Of a DNA stretch of 64,000 nt, positions 1-8,402 are shown piece by piece (the stretch's first letter is position 1; every line of letters begins with the position of its first letter). The DNA is from Clostridia bacterium (GTDB taxonomy: Bacteria; Bacillota; DAOUPZ01): assembly GCA_030625885.1 (NCBI GenBank), contig DAOUPZ010000005.1, forward strand, positions 1-64,000, given 5' to 3'. The translations under genes and the position numbers were made by a program. The notes under the pieces were generated by a model, which worked only from the letters and a program-made list of their open reading frames with translations, searched no databases and had not been told where the DNA came from.

Positions 1-1221
1 TTGCTGCATGTTTCCCGCCACTTCCGTGATACCGTTGGCCAGTTCATCTACCGTAATGGAAACCTGTTCTGACCCTTTCCCCGTTTCCTCAGAAGTTGCA
101 GCCATCTCCGCAGCAGACCCAGCCACCGTTTCCGATACCTGATTAATTTTTTGGATCAATTCCCGTAATTTATCCCGCATCATGTTAAAATCTACAGCCA
201 ATTGCCCGACTTCATTCCGGCTCTTAATCTCTGCTGTAACCGTTAGGTCACCTCGAGCCATTGCCTCAGCTACTTTACTTAATTTCTGAATGGGTTTAAC
301 AATACCGCCTGTCACGAAATAAAGTACCAGCGCTAATATTAAGATCGCAATGATTGTGGTAATGATATTATTCCTTTTTAGTACGTTTAATTGTGCCAAT
401 ACTTCTTTTTCTGGCACAACAGCTATAAGGCTCCAGTTTGCTGAAGGAACTTGTGCATAACAAGCCAGCTTTGTATCTCCATCAATTTTATATGTTGCAT
501 GCCCCGATTCTCCTGCTAACGCTTTCTCCATCATTTCTAAAAGTTCTTTATTATCCGCAATATCCTCGCTCATTTTAATGCCTATTTTTTCTTCATTAGG
601 ATTAGCTAGATTTGTTGAGTCACGGTTATCAATCATAAAAGCATATCCTGTTTGCCCTACTTGAATGTCTTTAACAAGATTGGTCAGCGTCTTCAATTCC
701 ACATCACCTGCAAAAACGCCACGGAGCGTACCGTCTTGAAGATAAAGGGGTTTCACTGCACCTACTATCATTTCCTTAGTATTCATATCAAGATAAGCTG
801 AACCAAACGTGATTTCTTCTACTTCCAATCCTTCCTTGTACCAGCTCCTTACCCTTGGATCATAATCATCAGGCGGAACCCATCCTGCCCCATCAATCAT
901 ATCCCCTTGAGTTGTACCAATATAAATATCAGAAATATTAGGGAATTTTTTTACCATTCTTTTCATATACGATAATTCTTGAGATTCATCAAATTCCGGC
1001 GCCGAAATGGCATAATTAACACCTTCAATCATTTTTAACCGTGTCATTAACCACCCATCCAACTGATTGGCATTGGCCTGCGCAACAGCCATGGTATTCT
1101 CATACGCATCATAAATAACTTGCTCTTTAGCCTTCTGATATCCCAAAAAAGACACTGTTAATAAAGCTGCCAAAACCACAGGCAAAACCCACACCATAAT
1201 TTTCGTTTTTAAGCTTTTCAT
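1..1221 (-). CDS. Methyl-accepting chemotaxis protein, C-terminus cut by window edge
   Basis: 407 codons are visible and the frame is still open at the left edge, so about the last third of the signalling domain is missing. Residues 7-28 form a first membrane segment, 30-285 an extracellular double-Cache sensor, 287-304 a second membrane segment and 307-358 a HAMP linker, followed by the start of the coiled-coil signalling domain. The sensor carries R125, W127, Y143, D145 and D173, the spacing of the dCache amino-acid-binding motif known from PctA-type receptors, so an amino-acid ligand is inferred. It would relay ligand binding to CheA/CheW. Upstream DNA is AT-rich and holds no riboswitch, unlike the second receptor gene in this window. 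Confidence 0.93.
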   Translation of the reverse strand, partial: MKSLKTKIMVWVLPVVLAALLTVSFLGYQKAKEQVIYDAYENTMAVAQANANQLDGWLMTRLKMIEGVNYAISAPEFDESQELSYMKRMVKKFPNISDIYIGTTQGDMIDGAGWVPPDDYDPRVRSWYKEGLEVEEITFGSAYLDMNTKEMIVGAVKPLYLQDGTLRGVFAGDVELKTLTNLVKDIQVGQTGYAFMIDNRDSTNLANPNEEKIGIKMSEDIADNKELLEMMEKALAGESGHATYKIDGDTKLACYAQVPSANWSLIAVVPEKEVLAQLNVLKRNNIITTIIAILILALVLYFVTGGIVKPIQKLSKVAEAMARGDLTVTAEIKSRNEVGQLAVDFNMMRDKLRELIQKINQVSETVAGSAAEMAATSEETGKGSEQVSITVDELANGITEVAGNMQQ

Positions 1222-1373
1222 CAAATCCCCCCTCTAATACACGCAATTATTATTCCAAAATATTTAATTACATGAATAAAAATTTAAAAACGTTAATGTG
1301 TTCTATATCAACACATATTCATACTCAATTTCTACCCTTATTACCAACAATTAAACAATATAATTTAAATTTA

Positions 1374-2066
1374 TTATGAAAACATAGATAATCTACATAC
1401 TAGAGGAAAATGGTCTGAAGCTTTGGCATTAATGGTTTGACATGTAAACAAAAACTTTTTTCTATTGACAAAAATATAGTCAATCTGTACCTTAGCCTCA
1501 GGAACAGGATAAGTATAAACACTCCCCTTTCCTTTAGAAAATTGTTTTTCTAACAAAATCAATTCAGAAGCATGGGGTAGTGCATTAAAATCTCCCATTA
1601 AGACAATTAATCTTTCTTCTTTGCCATCAACAAATGCAAGGATTTCTTTTATATGATATTCACGTTCCTTTTTATCTAATCCTAAATGTGTTACTACAAC
1701 GCCCATTTCTCTTGAAGGCGTTTTCAGAAGTGCAAATAGATAGGAACGTTTCTCCAATCCTTTACCTTCGTTTGAAAAAAAATTAGAAAACTGCCTATTT
1801 TCTGATTCAATAATTGGAAATTGTGTGAGCAAAGCATTACCATACGTATAATCCTTAGCAGGTGCAAACGCATAATACATATTTAACTTCCTTGCCAACC
1901 ATGATACTTGATCAATGTATAAGCTGCGTGGCGCACCACAATCTACTTCATTCATACCAATAATCGCAGCACCGCTGTAATATATTACTTTAGCTATTTC
2001 CCCGAGCCCTTTTACCCCATGTTGAATATTATAAGTCATGATTTTTAACTGCCTCATCCCTGTCAT
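1374..2066 (-). CDS. Endonuclease/exonuclease/phosphatase (EEP) family protein
   Basis: A 230-residue single-domain EEP-fold hydrolase, the Mg-dependent family of exonuclease III, DNase I and sphingomyelinase-type phosphodiesterases. The catalytic motifs are all present in order: N13 in YNIQHG, E40 in NEVD, H127 in THLGLD, D159 and N161 in GDFNA, D196 in IDYIF, and D218-H219 in SDHFP. There is no signal peptide or membrane segment, so it should be cytoplasmic. The substrate cannot be told from sequence. The first ATG is only one base from the AGGAG motif; a second ATG three codons on (position 2057) lies 10 bases from it and may be the true start. It stands alone, divergent from the next gene. 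Confidence 0.85.
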   Translation of the reverse strand: MTGMRQLKIMTYNIQHGVKGLGEIAKVIYYSGAAIIGMNEVDCGAPRSLYIDQVSWLARKLNMYYAFAPAKDYTYGNALLTQFPIIESENRQFSNFFSNEGKGLEKRSYLFALLKTPSREMGVVVTHLGLDKKEREYHIKEILAFVDGKEERLIVLMGDFNALPHASELILLEKQFSKGKGSVYTYPVPEAKVQIDYIFVNRKKFLFTCQTINAKASDHFPLVCRLSMFS

Positions 2067-2209
2067 TCTCCTCTCTTTTTAATGAATCATTAATGAAACA
2101 AACAAATAAATTTGTCATTCATAGTTTTAAAATAATAACACATAATAAATATAAAGACTCTAATAACAAAAGAATTACAATCTAATTTATTAGCAAAGGA
2201 GGTTAAATT

Positions 2210-2404
2210 ATGAAGGAATTCACCTTACGCGACGAATTTAACAAAAAATTTAACAATGTTAATTTAGAGAAATTTACAAAAGCCGTTATAAATTTAAAAA
2301 CTGACCAAGAAATTGCTGCTGAAATGGGTATTCCTATAGACCAAGTTAAGGCTATTAAAAATGAAATGGAATTTTATTCATCAGATACAAGACATAATCG
2401 ATGA
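2210..2404 (+). CDS. Small protein with helix-turn-helix-like segment
   Basis: A 64-residue plus-strand gene with an excellent ribosome site (AAAGGAGG, 8 bases before the ATG), so it is very likely translated. Residues about 31-55 (from TDQEIAAEMGIP to KNEM) look like a short helix-turn-helix of the kind that reads (D/E)QEIA-x3-GI, but there is no second domain. I do not recognise a named family. It could be a small DNA-binding protein or an anti-sigma-like adaptor; both are guesses. It converges on mazF and its stop codon lies inside the shared palindromic terminator. Confidence 0.75.
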   Translation: MKEFTLRDEFNKKFNNVNLEKFTKAVINLKTDQEIAAEMGIPIDQVKAIKNEMEFYSSDTRHNR

Positions 2405-2460
2405 ATAATAGTAAAAAACTGCCGCCTAAATTTAGGCGGCAGTTTTTTACTATTATTCAT
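2401..2460. terminator. 60-bp perfect palindrome, bidirectional terminator
   Basis: Positions 2401-2430 are the exact reverse complement of 2431-2460. The core is CTGCCGCCTAAA and its complement, flanked by A6 and T6 tracts, so a rho-independent terminator is formed for both converging genes. The palindrome takes in the stop codon of the plus-strand gene (2402-2404) and that of mazF (2453-2455). Symmetry breaks at 2400/2461. Confidence 0.9.
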
Positions 2461-2803
2461 TATCAATACCTATACTAATCATGATGCTCTTATCAACTTG
2501 ATTCATAATAACCTCATCCAAGTGAGCAATACTTTTCGTGAGACGAACCTTATCAATCGTGCGAATCTGTTCTAATAAGATAACTGAATCTTTCTCTAAA
2601 TCATGTTTCTGCGCATTGATCTCAACATGAGTCGGTAATTTTGCCTTGTTAATTTTTGAAGTAATAGCCGCCACAATCACTGTGGAACTGTATTTGTTAC
2701 CAACATCATTTTGAATCACTAAAACAGGACGATGTCCTCCCTGCTCTGAACCAATAACAGGATTTAAATCTGCATAAAATATGTCGCCTCTCTTTACCTC
2801 CAT
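2453..2803 (-). CDS. mazF: MazF/NdoA (EndoA)-type mRNA interferase toxin
   Basis: 116 residues, full length for the family. It starts with the PemK/MazF signature ([21 protein letters not shown], here residues 3-23) and has the RPVLVIQND strand with the conserved Arg, the T-S-K-I segment at about 49-52, and the terminal LTKSIAHLD helix, all typical of Bacillus EndoA. The enzyme cleaves mRNA at a short motif (UACAU in Bacillus; specificity here unknown) and is neutralised by the antitoxin encoded immediately upstream with a 2-base gap. It is the last gene of its operon and ends in the palindromic terminator. Confidence 0.95.
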   Translation of the reverse strand: MEVKRGDIFYADLNPVIGSEQGGHRPVLVIQNDVGNKYSSTVIVAAITSKINKAKLPTHVEINAQKHDLEKDSVILLEQIRTIDKVRLTKSIAHLDEVIMNQVDKSIMISIGIDNE

Positions 2804-2805
2804 AT

Positions 2806-3078
2806 CTACTCCTCCGCAATATTTTGTTCATATGCTTCTAAGGTTTCGGTCTCAACCCCAACAGCAACTTCCGCTATTTCTCTGTGAATTTGAGCCAATT
2901 GGAGATATCCCTGCTTTAGTAATTCTTCGGTTTCTTTCCTTTTCCGTTTTTGCAGATAGCCAATCAAAATCTCACGAATGAACTCACTTCTATTCTTTTT
3001 TTCTACTTGTACCACCACATCTACTTCTCGAAGTAAATTTTCTGGTAAGGTAATCATTACTTTTCGTATTTCCGGCAT
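2806..3078 (-). CDS. ndoAI: Ribbon-helix-helix antitoxin of the MazF-type toxin
   Basis: A 90-residue CopG/Arc-type protein: residues 4-45 form the strand ([12 protein letters not shown]) and two helices (SEFIREIL) of a ribbon-helix-helix DNA-binding domain; the acidic C-terminal tail ending in AEE is the usual toxin-binding part. I place the start at 3078 because GGGAGG lies 7 bases upstream; an ATG five codons earlier directly abuts another AGGAG. In this family it represses its own operon and blocks MazF. It is the first gene of the pair, driven by the promoter at 3167-3196. Confidence 0.92.
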   Translation of the reverse strand: MPEIRKVMITLPENLLREVDVVVQVEKKNRSEFIREILIGYLQKRKRKETEELLKQGYLQLAQIHREIAEVAVGVETETLEAYEQNIAEE

Positions 3079-3166
3079 GATTTTTCCTCCCATCTCCTAT
3101 AGACGATTTTCTTCAGCCTTAACATCTCCATCAGATCACTTTGCTGGATATAACGCTCTATATAGT

Positions 3167-3196
3167 ATTATATATAGTGTTATTGTATTATGTCAA
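3167..3196 (-). promoter_or_regulatory. Probable sigma-A promoter of the toxin-antitoxin operon
   Basis: Read on the minus strand: TTGACA (3191-3196), an 18-base spacer and TATAAT (3167-3172). Both hexamers match consensus. The -35 lies inside the 3' end of the VanW gene. The -10 region is embedded in a TATA-rich near-palindrome that could be the antitoxin operator. Confidence 0.7.
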
Positions 3197-4697
3197 TACT
3201 GGTGTCTATATTTACGGGAGCATCATCCGAATGCATATACTGTGTATCATCAAATTCTAAATCAAATTTCTGGGTTACTGCAGGGTGCTCCTCATTCATT
3301 TCGTCTTTATCAGCTGTGGAAGTTTTTCCTGCTCCTATTCTTACTATGCCCGAAACTGGAGTATAATAATCCTTAGAAATAATTTCGCGTTTAGTTTCTT
3401 TATCTTTCTCTTCTACTAATCGCCATACTGTCACTTGATAACCAGGCTTACTCACTTGTTCTACTTTTTGAATGCCTTTAGGTAATGAATAATCTTGACG
3501 CATTTCAATTTTGGGCTGAATCACTCTTTCATTCGTTGTAAATACCCTAACCCGCTTATTAAAACTTTCTCCAAATATATTTATAGTTATTTTACCCTCT
3601 GCCACATAGGTAGTAATGAATAGATTATGCTTGGTATTATTCTTAAACTTAAAATCCAAGCTATTAAAATCTACCGTCGCATCACGTCCTAACCCAACAT
3701 AAGTACTGGGTAAAGAATGGTTGGTCCGGGAAATAATTTCTAAATCTGCATAAAGAACTGAATTATACAGAGTAGACGAGACCTGACAGACACCCCCGCC
3801 TATTCCATCTACCAATTTACCGTTTTCAATCACGGGTGCATTCTTATAACCATTCTCTCCATCCCGTGGGCCAATCCGTTCATTAAATGAAAATACCTCA
3901 TCTGGCTTTAAAATAGTACCATTCAATGCTTCTGCAGCTAATTTAACGTTATAAGAACGGTTCTTTTTAGCAGGATTAAAAGCAGTGGTATAACTGGATA
4001 TAAGTTTTTTTATTCCTAGATTATTAATAAAAGCTTGTGTCCTGTCGGGTTTTGTTTTATTAATTTCAATCGTAACTTGCAGATCATTTTGAGGGTTAGC
4101 TAATACCTTCTGCAGATTTTGTAAGGTTTTTTCTGAATTAATTTCAACGCCTACGATCTCAGGAATTACTTTCACACTGCGATCCTGGTTGACTTGCAAA
4201 AGTGCATTATGAGGTTTGACAAAAATCTCTTTACCTATAGTCGATAAATAACACTTCATTTCTGGAGAATGAACATAGAAGTATAAAGGTATATTTTTTC
4301 CTTTATACCGCGTTTGAAGAATATCTAAAGCTTGTTCCCATGGTTTCCCTTCTCTTCCAATCCGAAAGGCACGGGAGAAGGTTTTATTCTTATCAAGGAA
4401 TATGCTTTTTTCGAAAGGTTTAATTTCCCATGTTTTCTTATCATATTTTAAAACAATAGACTTTTGATTCAATTTCTCTTCTAATTTGTCCAAGAATGCA
4501 AATATATCTTGTTTATCCATTTTGCTGATATCTTGTCCAGCAATCGTTACACCAAAGCACACCATGTTATTCTGTAAGTAATAACGTGTTATCACTCCCG
4601 TCACACCCATAATTAATATCAAAAAAGCGATACAAATACCGAAAGCAATATGCAGCCATTTATACTTGTTTATGGTATAATGTTTTCCAGTTTCCAT
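3180..4697 (-). CDS. VanW family protein, membrane-anchored
   Basis: 505 residues from the ATG at 4697, which has GGAGGAGGGG 5 bases upstream; an in-frame GTG eight codons earlier has no such site. A short basic N-terminus is followed by one membrane segment (about residues 17-38), a long extracellular part resembling the peptidoglycan-binding repeats found before VanW domains, and then the VanW domain with FNERIGPRDGENGY and GGGVCQVSSTLYN. A G5-like strand region (EQVSKPGYQVTVWR) follows, then a Ser/Asp-rich tail. The family (YoaR-like) is common in spore-formers and linked to the cell wall, but its biochemical role is unknown. It is separated by two hairpins from the CBS gene upstream. Confidence 0.88.
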   Translation of the reverse strand: METGKHYTINKYKWLHIAFGICIAFLILIMGVTGVITRYYLQNNMVCFGVTIAGQDISKMDKQDIFAFLDKLEEKLNQKSIVLKYDKKTWEIKPFEKSIFLDKNKTFSRAFRIGREGKPWEQALDILQTRYKGKNIPLYFYVHSPEMKCYLSTIGKEIFVKPHNALLQVNQDRSVKVIPEIVGVEINSEKTLQNLQKVLANPQNDLQVTIEINKTKPDRTQAFINNLGIKKLISSYTTAFNPAKKNRSYNVKLAAEALNGTILKPDEVFSFNERIGPRDGENGYKNAPVIENGKLVDGIGGGVCQVSSTLYNSVLYADLEIISRTNHSLPSTYVGLGRDATVDFNSLDFKFKNNTKHNLFITTYVAEGKITINIFGESFNKRVRVFTTNERVIQPKIEMRQDYSLPKGIQKVEQVSKPGYQVTVWRLVEEKDKETKREIISKDYYTPVSGIVRIGAGKTSTADKDEMNEEHPAVTQKFDLEFDDTQYMHSDDAPVNIDTSIDIIQ

Positions 4698-4778
4698 ATT
4701 ACCCCTCCTCCGACATACCACATAGCATGTATACTATATGATATATTATTCATTCAAAAAGGAATTATGCATGTATTA

Positions 4779-4802
4779 GAAAAACCGCTAATGCGGTTTT
4801 TC
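4779..4802. terminator. Hairpin terminator between CBS and VanW genes
   Basis: GAAAAACCGC, loop TAAT, GCGGTTTTTC: a perfect 10-bp stem with T-tracts on both strands. It lies upstream of the VanW gene and downstream of the terminator at 4848-4887, so it either insulates or attenuates VanW expression. The bases at 4803-4860 between the two hairpins hold low-complexity words (GCTGATAG, ATTGAAAGATTAAAG) and no gene. Confidence 0.6.
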
Positions 4803-4847
4803 AGTTGACAGCTGATAGTGGACAATTGAAAGATTAAAGATGAAAAA

Positions 4848-4887
4848 ATTAAAAAACAAAAAAAACAAGGCTGTTTTAGCCTTGTTT
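4848..4887 (-). terminator. Terminator of the DUF3326-CBS operon
   Basis: On the minus strand AAACAAGGC pairs with GCCTTGTTT around a 7-base loop, followed by a run of eight T. The 5' arm contains the last codons of the CBS gene and the loop begins with its TAA, so the stop codon sits within the hairpin. Confidence 0.85.
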
Positions 4888-5334
4888 ACTCATCCAACGT
4901 ACCAGATCTGACCGGGTAACAATTCCTCCCAGCTTTCCTTCATGGTTAAGTACGGGTACTCTGTTAATTTTTTTATCGACCATCAAAGTAGCAACCTTTT
5001 CTACGCTGTCCTCTTCATGCACACAAACAGCATCCGAACTCATCAAATCTCTTACCATTACAGCTGTGGCTTTTTTTAGTTCTTCATCATATTTTTTAGT
5101 GTCTCCCAGATAAATAATTCCACCTAAAATATCCGCAAAGGTTGGTACTTTCAACTTCTTATTTCGCACCACCAGGTCCTGTGCGGACACGATACCAATG
5201 ACTTCATGGTTCACATTAATAACTGGAACACCGCTAATTTTGTTATCTGCTAACACTTTTGCTACATCTTGTACTGTAGCATCTGGATAGACAGTTATCA
5301 CTTCTGTCGTCATTATATCTTTTACAATAGACAT
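4876..5334 (-). CDS. CBS-pair domain protein
   Basis: 152 residues from the ATG at 5334, which has AAAGGGG 7 bases upstream; an upstream in-frame TTG is poorer. The protein is nothing but two CBS motifs: residues 4-60 (DIMTTEVITV ... IGIVSAQDLV) and about 95-150 (DLMSSDAVCV ... GGIVTRSDLV), joined by an insert of about 30 residues. CBS pairs bind adenine nucleotides such as AMP, ATP or S-adenosylmethionine and usually regulate a partner. The gene lies 19 bases after the DUF3326 gene in the same operon, so the DUF3326 protein is the obvious candidate partner. No enzyme domain is attached. Confidence 0.92.
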   Translation of the reverse strand: MSIVKDIMTTEVITVYPDATVQDVAKVLADNKISGVPVINVNHEVIGIVSAQDLVVRNKKLKVPTFADILGGIIYLGDTKKYDEELKKATAVMVRDLMSSDAVCVHEEDSVEKVATLMVDKKINRVPVLNHEGKLGGIVTRSDLVRWMSKQG

Positions 5335-5353
5335 GTCTTTTCCCCTTTCTTCT

Positions 5354-6454
5354 TTATAATTCAAATATATCTGCCAACGGGCGACGCACCATGGCTGGAT
5401 TAATCCCTGCTTTAAGACATCCCAAAATGCCTAGCGCCTCTAAATAATTATTTACCTCTAAAACACCTGTTTTAAACCCTATTTTTTCTCGAGTTACATC
5501 TAATACTGTACTATTTTCTCGTATAGCAATAACAGGAATACCATTTTCTATTGCACAAAGAATAGGGATACCCCCTAAAGCATCAGCGGGCGCTAATACA
5601 GCATTGACATCAGTAACAGCTATATCACCGTTCATCTGATGAGATACAGTAACAGGTTGCGGCGCTCGCGAGAGACCTTGCATAATACAAGGCACATACG
5701 TATGGCTAATTACTTCTGCTCCAACACGGGGGTCTACAAATTCATCTACTGGAACATGCGAATAAAGATCTGTTGCATTAGCGGGTGCATGCGCAGCGGG
5801 TACCCCCAGTTCAGATACAAGAAAATGGGAGATTGTTGCTTCAATACCCCCAATAGGATCTGCTTTTCCCTCTTTTACGTAAGCTTCTTCCATTTCCGGT
5901 GTGATATCCAAAATACGTGTTATGACAGCAATTGCTTCGGCCCCCCCATCAACCAGCACTTTCCCTGCGGAAAACAAGGTATCTAAATCTTCCACATTTC
6001 CATGAGAAGTACCTGTACTGCTCAAAAGTGCTCGAGCATCGATCGGTCGATCCGTTATCTTATAGCCTACGACCTCTATTCCGTTAACCGCTCGCACGGT
6101 ATTCACTGCATTAAGCACACGCATGAGTTCACTTTTTCCACCTAAATCCTTGGAGCTTTGTGGCGGCTCTACTACGTTGCGATCAATTAGAATACCAATT
6201 GCATTTTTTCGACGAGGTCTTAAAACTGTTTTCCCTCTCATCATGTCATCCAACATTTTTCCTTCAACATAAAGGACTTGCTCTCTTGCTTCATTTAAAT
6301 CAGAAGCATTCACCACATTAGGATGTGTAATCACACAGTCCGCAATCTGCGTCAGCAAATTCGTCGCCGGTGTCGCATCTCCCGCAAATCCGCCAATTTG
6401 TGCACCAATACCTGTTGGTACTAATTGTACCACTGTAAAAGGTCTCTTATTCAT
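5354..6454 (-). CDS. DUF3326 family protein
   Basis: 366 residues, full length for the family as I know it (DUF3326, found in bacteria and some phototrophs, function unknown). The N-terminus VVQLVPTGIGAQIGGFAGDATP and the glycine-rich stretches at about 150-170 (LLSSTGTSHGNVEDLDTL) and 285-300 (APADALGGIPILCAIENG) suggest nucleotide or phosphate binding in an alpha/beta fold, but this is inference. There are no membrane segments. Its ATG overlaps the TGA of the 58-residue gene upstream by 4 bases and a CBS protein follows, so the three products are probably made together. Confidence 0.88.
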   Translation of the reverse strand: MNKRPFTVVQLVPTGIGAQIGGFAGDATPATNLLTQIADCVITHPNVVNASDLNEAREQVLYVEGKMLDDMMRGKTVLRPRRKNAIGILIDRNVVEPPQSSKDLGGKSELMRVLNAVNTVRAVNGIEVVGYKITDRPIDARALLSSTGTSHGNVEDLDTLFSAGKVLVDGGAEAIAVITRILDITPEMEEAYVKEGKADPIGGIEATISHFLVSELGVPAAHAPANATDLYSHVPVDEFVDPRVGAEVISHTYVPCIMQGLSRAPQPVTVSHQMNGDIAVTDVNAVLAPADALGGIPILCAIENGIPVIAIRENSTVLDVTREKIGFKTGVLEVNNYLEALGILGCLKAGINPAMVRRPLADIFEL

Positions 6455-6627
6455 CGTACAATCACCGCCTCTACTGTCATCGTTGCTTCAGAAACTGCCG
6501 TAATTGCACAGCGTAACACTTTCGCAGCCTGAGTCTGTTTTTTTATTTCCTCTTCCAGCCTGTCAACTCTATTGGATTGACTTAAATCAATGCTAATGTT
6601 AAGTTCTACAAATTCACCTTTCATCAT
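6451..6627 (-). CDS. 58-residue protein, first gene of DUF3326 operon
   Basis: A short gene easily missed by length cut-offs. It starts with ATG ATG at 6627-6622, has AGAGGTG three bases upstream, and its TGA overlaps the DUF3326 start as ATGA, the classic sign of translational coupling. The product begins MMKGEFVELNISIDLSQ and ends TMTVEAVIVR, with a charged helix (residues 20-36, RVDRLEEEIKKQTQAAK) in the middle; predicted strand-helix-strand. One cysteine (C40). I recognise no family. The coupling suggests a subunit or chaperone of the DUF3326 protein. Confidence 0.75.
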   Translation of the reverse strand: MMKGEFVELNISIDLSQSNRVDRLEEEIKKQTQAAKVLRCAITAVSEATMTVEAVIVR

Positions 6628-6712
6628 AACACCTCTTTATATTATTTCAAAAAATATAAGTTAGTTACATAAATGTAATAGCTTAAAACTTTTTTCTTTC
6701 CCCTTTAACCCA

Positions 6713-6734
6713 AAAACGGCATCAGCCGTTTTTT
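6713..6734. terminator. Hairpin terminator after membrane protein gene
   Basis: AAAACGGC, loop ATCA, GCCGTTTT: a perfect 8-bp stem with T-tracts on both strands, abutting the stop codon of the minus-strand gene at 6733-6735. Confidence 0.75.
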
Positions 6735-7473
6735 ATTCTATTTCCGGTGCTGCATCTGGATTAAATGGATTCGTTCGGATCGCTAGCGAAAAAAGGTACG
6801 GATAATTTTCTTTTAAATGTTTCATATAATCTAACCATTGATGTAACAACAATCCGTATGCTCTTTCAATATCTCCCTCTAAATGCTCTCGATCTTTATC
6901 CGACAAGTGATTGACATCTGACCGTTTTTCCAATTCTTCGGCTAAATGGAATACAGCCCAAAGAAGTTCTGTAAAAGATTCATGTTCCAATAAATTGGGG
7001 TTTTGCAACAAATTGATTAAAAAGGCTCTTTTTGCAACAAGAGAATCACATAATGTGCTTAAAGCGCCCCTATTACTTTCGATAACATACTTATGATTCT
7101 TTAGCTTTTTACAGACAGCTGCAAATTCCTGGTGTGACCAATCATTACTAATGTGTAAATTTGCTGCTATTTCCTCACAATGCGGGTCAAATTCAGAAAA
7201 GTAACGCAAAAGATTTGTCCCAACTTCACTGAAAAAAGCGCCAATTACCATATTTAACTTTTGTAGTTTAGCTCTTTTTTCCCGGCGGCTCAATAATTGA
7301 TTAACGACCAGGGTAACCAAAAGTACTTGCATAGGAACAAAGGCAATCTGTCCTAATAAAGTAATAAAAATACGATGGGCATCCCCGAAAATAAAGTAAT
7401 GAATACAATAAATCAAAAAAGATAATAAAACCAATACTAACCCAAAAACATACTGCCATTTCATGCGTTTCAT
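6733..7473 (-). CDS. Unrecognised two-helix membrane protein with cytoplasmic helical domain
   Basis: 246 residues. Two hydrophobic segments (about 9-29 and 36-62) form a hairpin at the N-terminus, followed by a basic stretch (SRREKRAKLQK) that should face the cytoplasm and a soluble, largely helical domain of about 170 residues with conserved-looking aromatic pairs (FFSEVGTNLLRYFSEF, LLHQWLDYMKHL). No catalytic motif is evident. The start at 7473 has GAAAGGGG 8 bases upstream. It is a single-gene unit divergent from the TauE gene. Related proteins seem to occur in other Firmicutes, but I cannot name the family. Confidence 0.7.
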   Translation of the reverse strand: MKRMKWQYVFGLVLVLLSFLIYCIHYFIFGDAHRIFITLLGQIAFVPMQVLLVTLVVNQLLSRREKRAKLQKLNMVIGAFFSEVGTNLLRYFSEFDPHCEEIAANLHISNDWSHQEFAAVCKKLKNHKYVIESNRGALSTLCDSLVAKRAFLINLLQNPNLLEHESFTELLWAVFHLAEELEKRSDVNHLSDKDREHLEGDIERAYGLLLHQWLDYMKHLKENYPYLFSLAIRTNPFNPDAAPEIE

Positions 7474-7587
7474 CTATCATACCCCTTTCCAGTTCATAAC
7501 TATAAATAGTATAATTTTTTTATGTCCATTTGTCTACTGATTATGGTATGATATAAAAACAACAAGGCATCGTAAAGGAGGAATCAT

Positions 7588-8364
7588 ATGAGCATACCCA
7601 ATATCATATTCATTCTTTTAACAGGCATTGCCGCCGGATTTATTAACGTTTTAGCAGGTGGCGGCTCACTGCTAACCATGCCTGTACTTATCTTTATGGG
7701 GCTCCCTTCTGCAGTCGCCAATGGTACAAATCGTATTGCCTTAATGATCCAAAACATCGTAGCCATCACAAATTTTAAACGCAAAGGTTTTTTTAATTGG
7801 CATTTAAGCCTCATGCTGGGTATTCCTGCTGTGCTAGGCTCAGTCATTGGTGCGCACTTGGCTATTTCCTTACCAGATCAAGTTTTTAATAAAATACTAG
7901 CGATTATTATGCTAGTTGTCCTAACCTTAATATTATGGAACCCACTTAAAAAAAGAACTATGAGCCTGGATGATGAAGGAAAACTTACATTAAAACAAAA
8001 AATAGCAGGTATCATTGTTTTCTTTTTCGTGGGAATATACGGGGGATTTATTCAAGCAGGGGTTGGCTTTATGATTATTATGGCCTTAACTTTAATTACC
8101 GGAATGTCTTTGGTAAGAATAAATAGTATTAAGGTATTTGTAATTTGCTTTTATATGATATCATCATTGCTTATATTCATCTTAAACGATCAGATTAATT
8201 GGGTCCTGGGTTTCACCTTAGCAGTAGGAAACGGCATTGGGGGTTGGCTAGGCAGTAATTTTGCAGTCGCTAAAGGCGACAAATGGATTCGCATTTTTCT
8301 CATTATTAGTGTTACAATAATGGCACTCAAGCTCCTGGGTCTATTTGAAATAATCGGTTTATAA
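7588..8364 (+). CDS. TauE/SafE family membrane permease
   Basis: 258 residues with about eight hydrophobic segments in two halves, each opening with the glycine-rich repeat typical of the family (GIAAGFINVLAGGGSLLTMP near residue 12 and GIYGGFIQAGVGFMIIM near 153). TauE/SafE proteins export sulfonates, sulfite or sulfoacetate-type anions; the substrate cannot be told here. A strong site (AAAGGAGG) precedes the ATG, and TGGTATGAT (about 7548-7556) makes an extended -10 promoter. It is one of only two plus-strand genes and is monocistronic, ending in a perfect palindrome. Confidence 0.9.
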   Translation: MSIPNIIFILLTGIAAGFINVLAGGGSLLTMPVLIFMGLPSAVANGTNRIALMIQNIVAITNFKRKGFFNWHLSLMLGIPAVLGSVIGAHLAISLPDQVFNKILAIIMLVVLTLILWNPLKKRTMSLDDEGKLTLKQKIAGIIVFFFVGIYGGFIQAGVGFMIIMALTLITGMSLVRINSIKVFVICFYMISSLLIFILNDQINWVLGFTLAVGNGIGGWLGSNFAVAKGDKWIRIFLIISVTIMALKLLGLFEIIGL

Positions 8365-8402
8365 ATAAAAGCCCTTAATATTAAGGGCTTTTATTTATAA
8401 AC
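8357..8402. terminator. 46-bp perfect palindrome, terminator of TauE gene
   Basis: Bases 8357-8379 are the exact reverse complement of 8380-8402, with core AAGCCCTTAAT and its complement between A- and T-tracts. The TAA stop of the permease gene (8362-8364) lies inside the left arm. It can terminate on both strands. Confidence 0.88.

Noticed and set aside
2781-3376. Plus-strand frames opposite the toxin-antitoxin genes
   Set aside because: They mirror well-supported minus-strand genes and lack ribosome sites.
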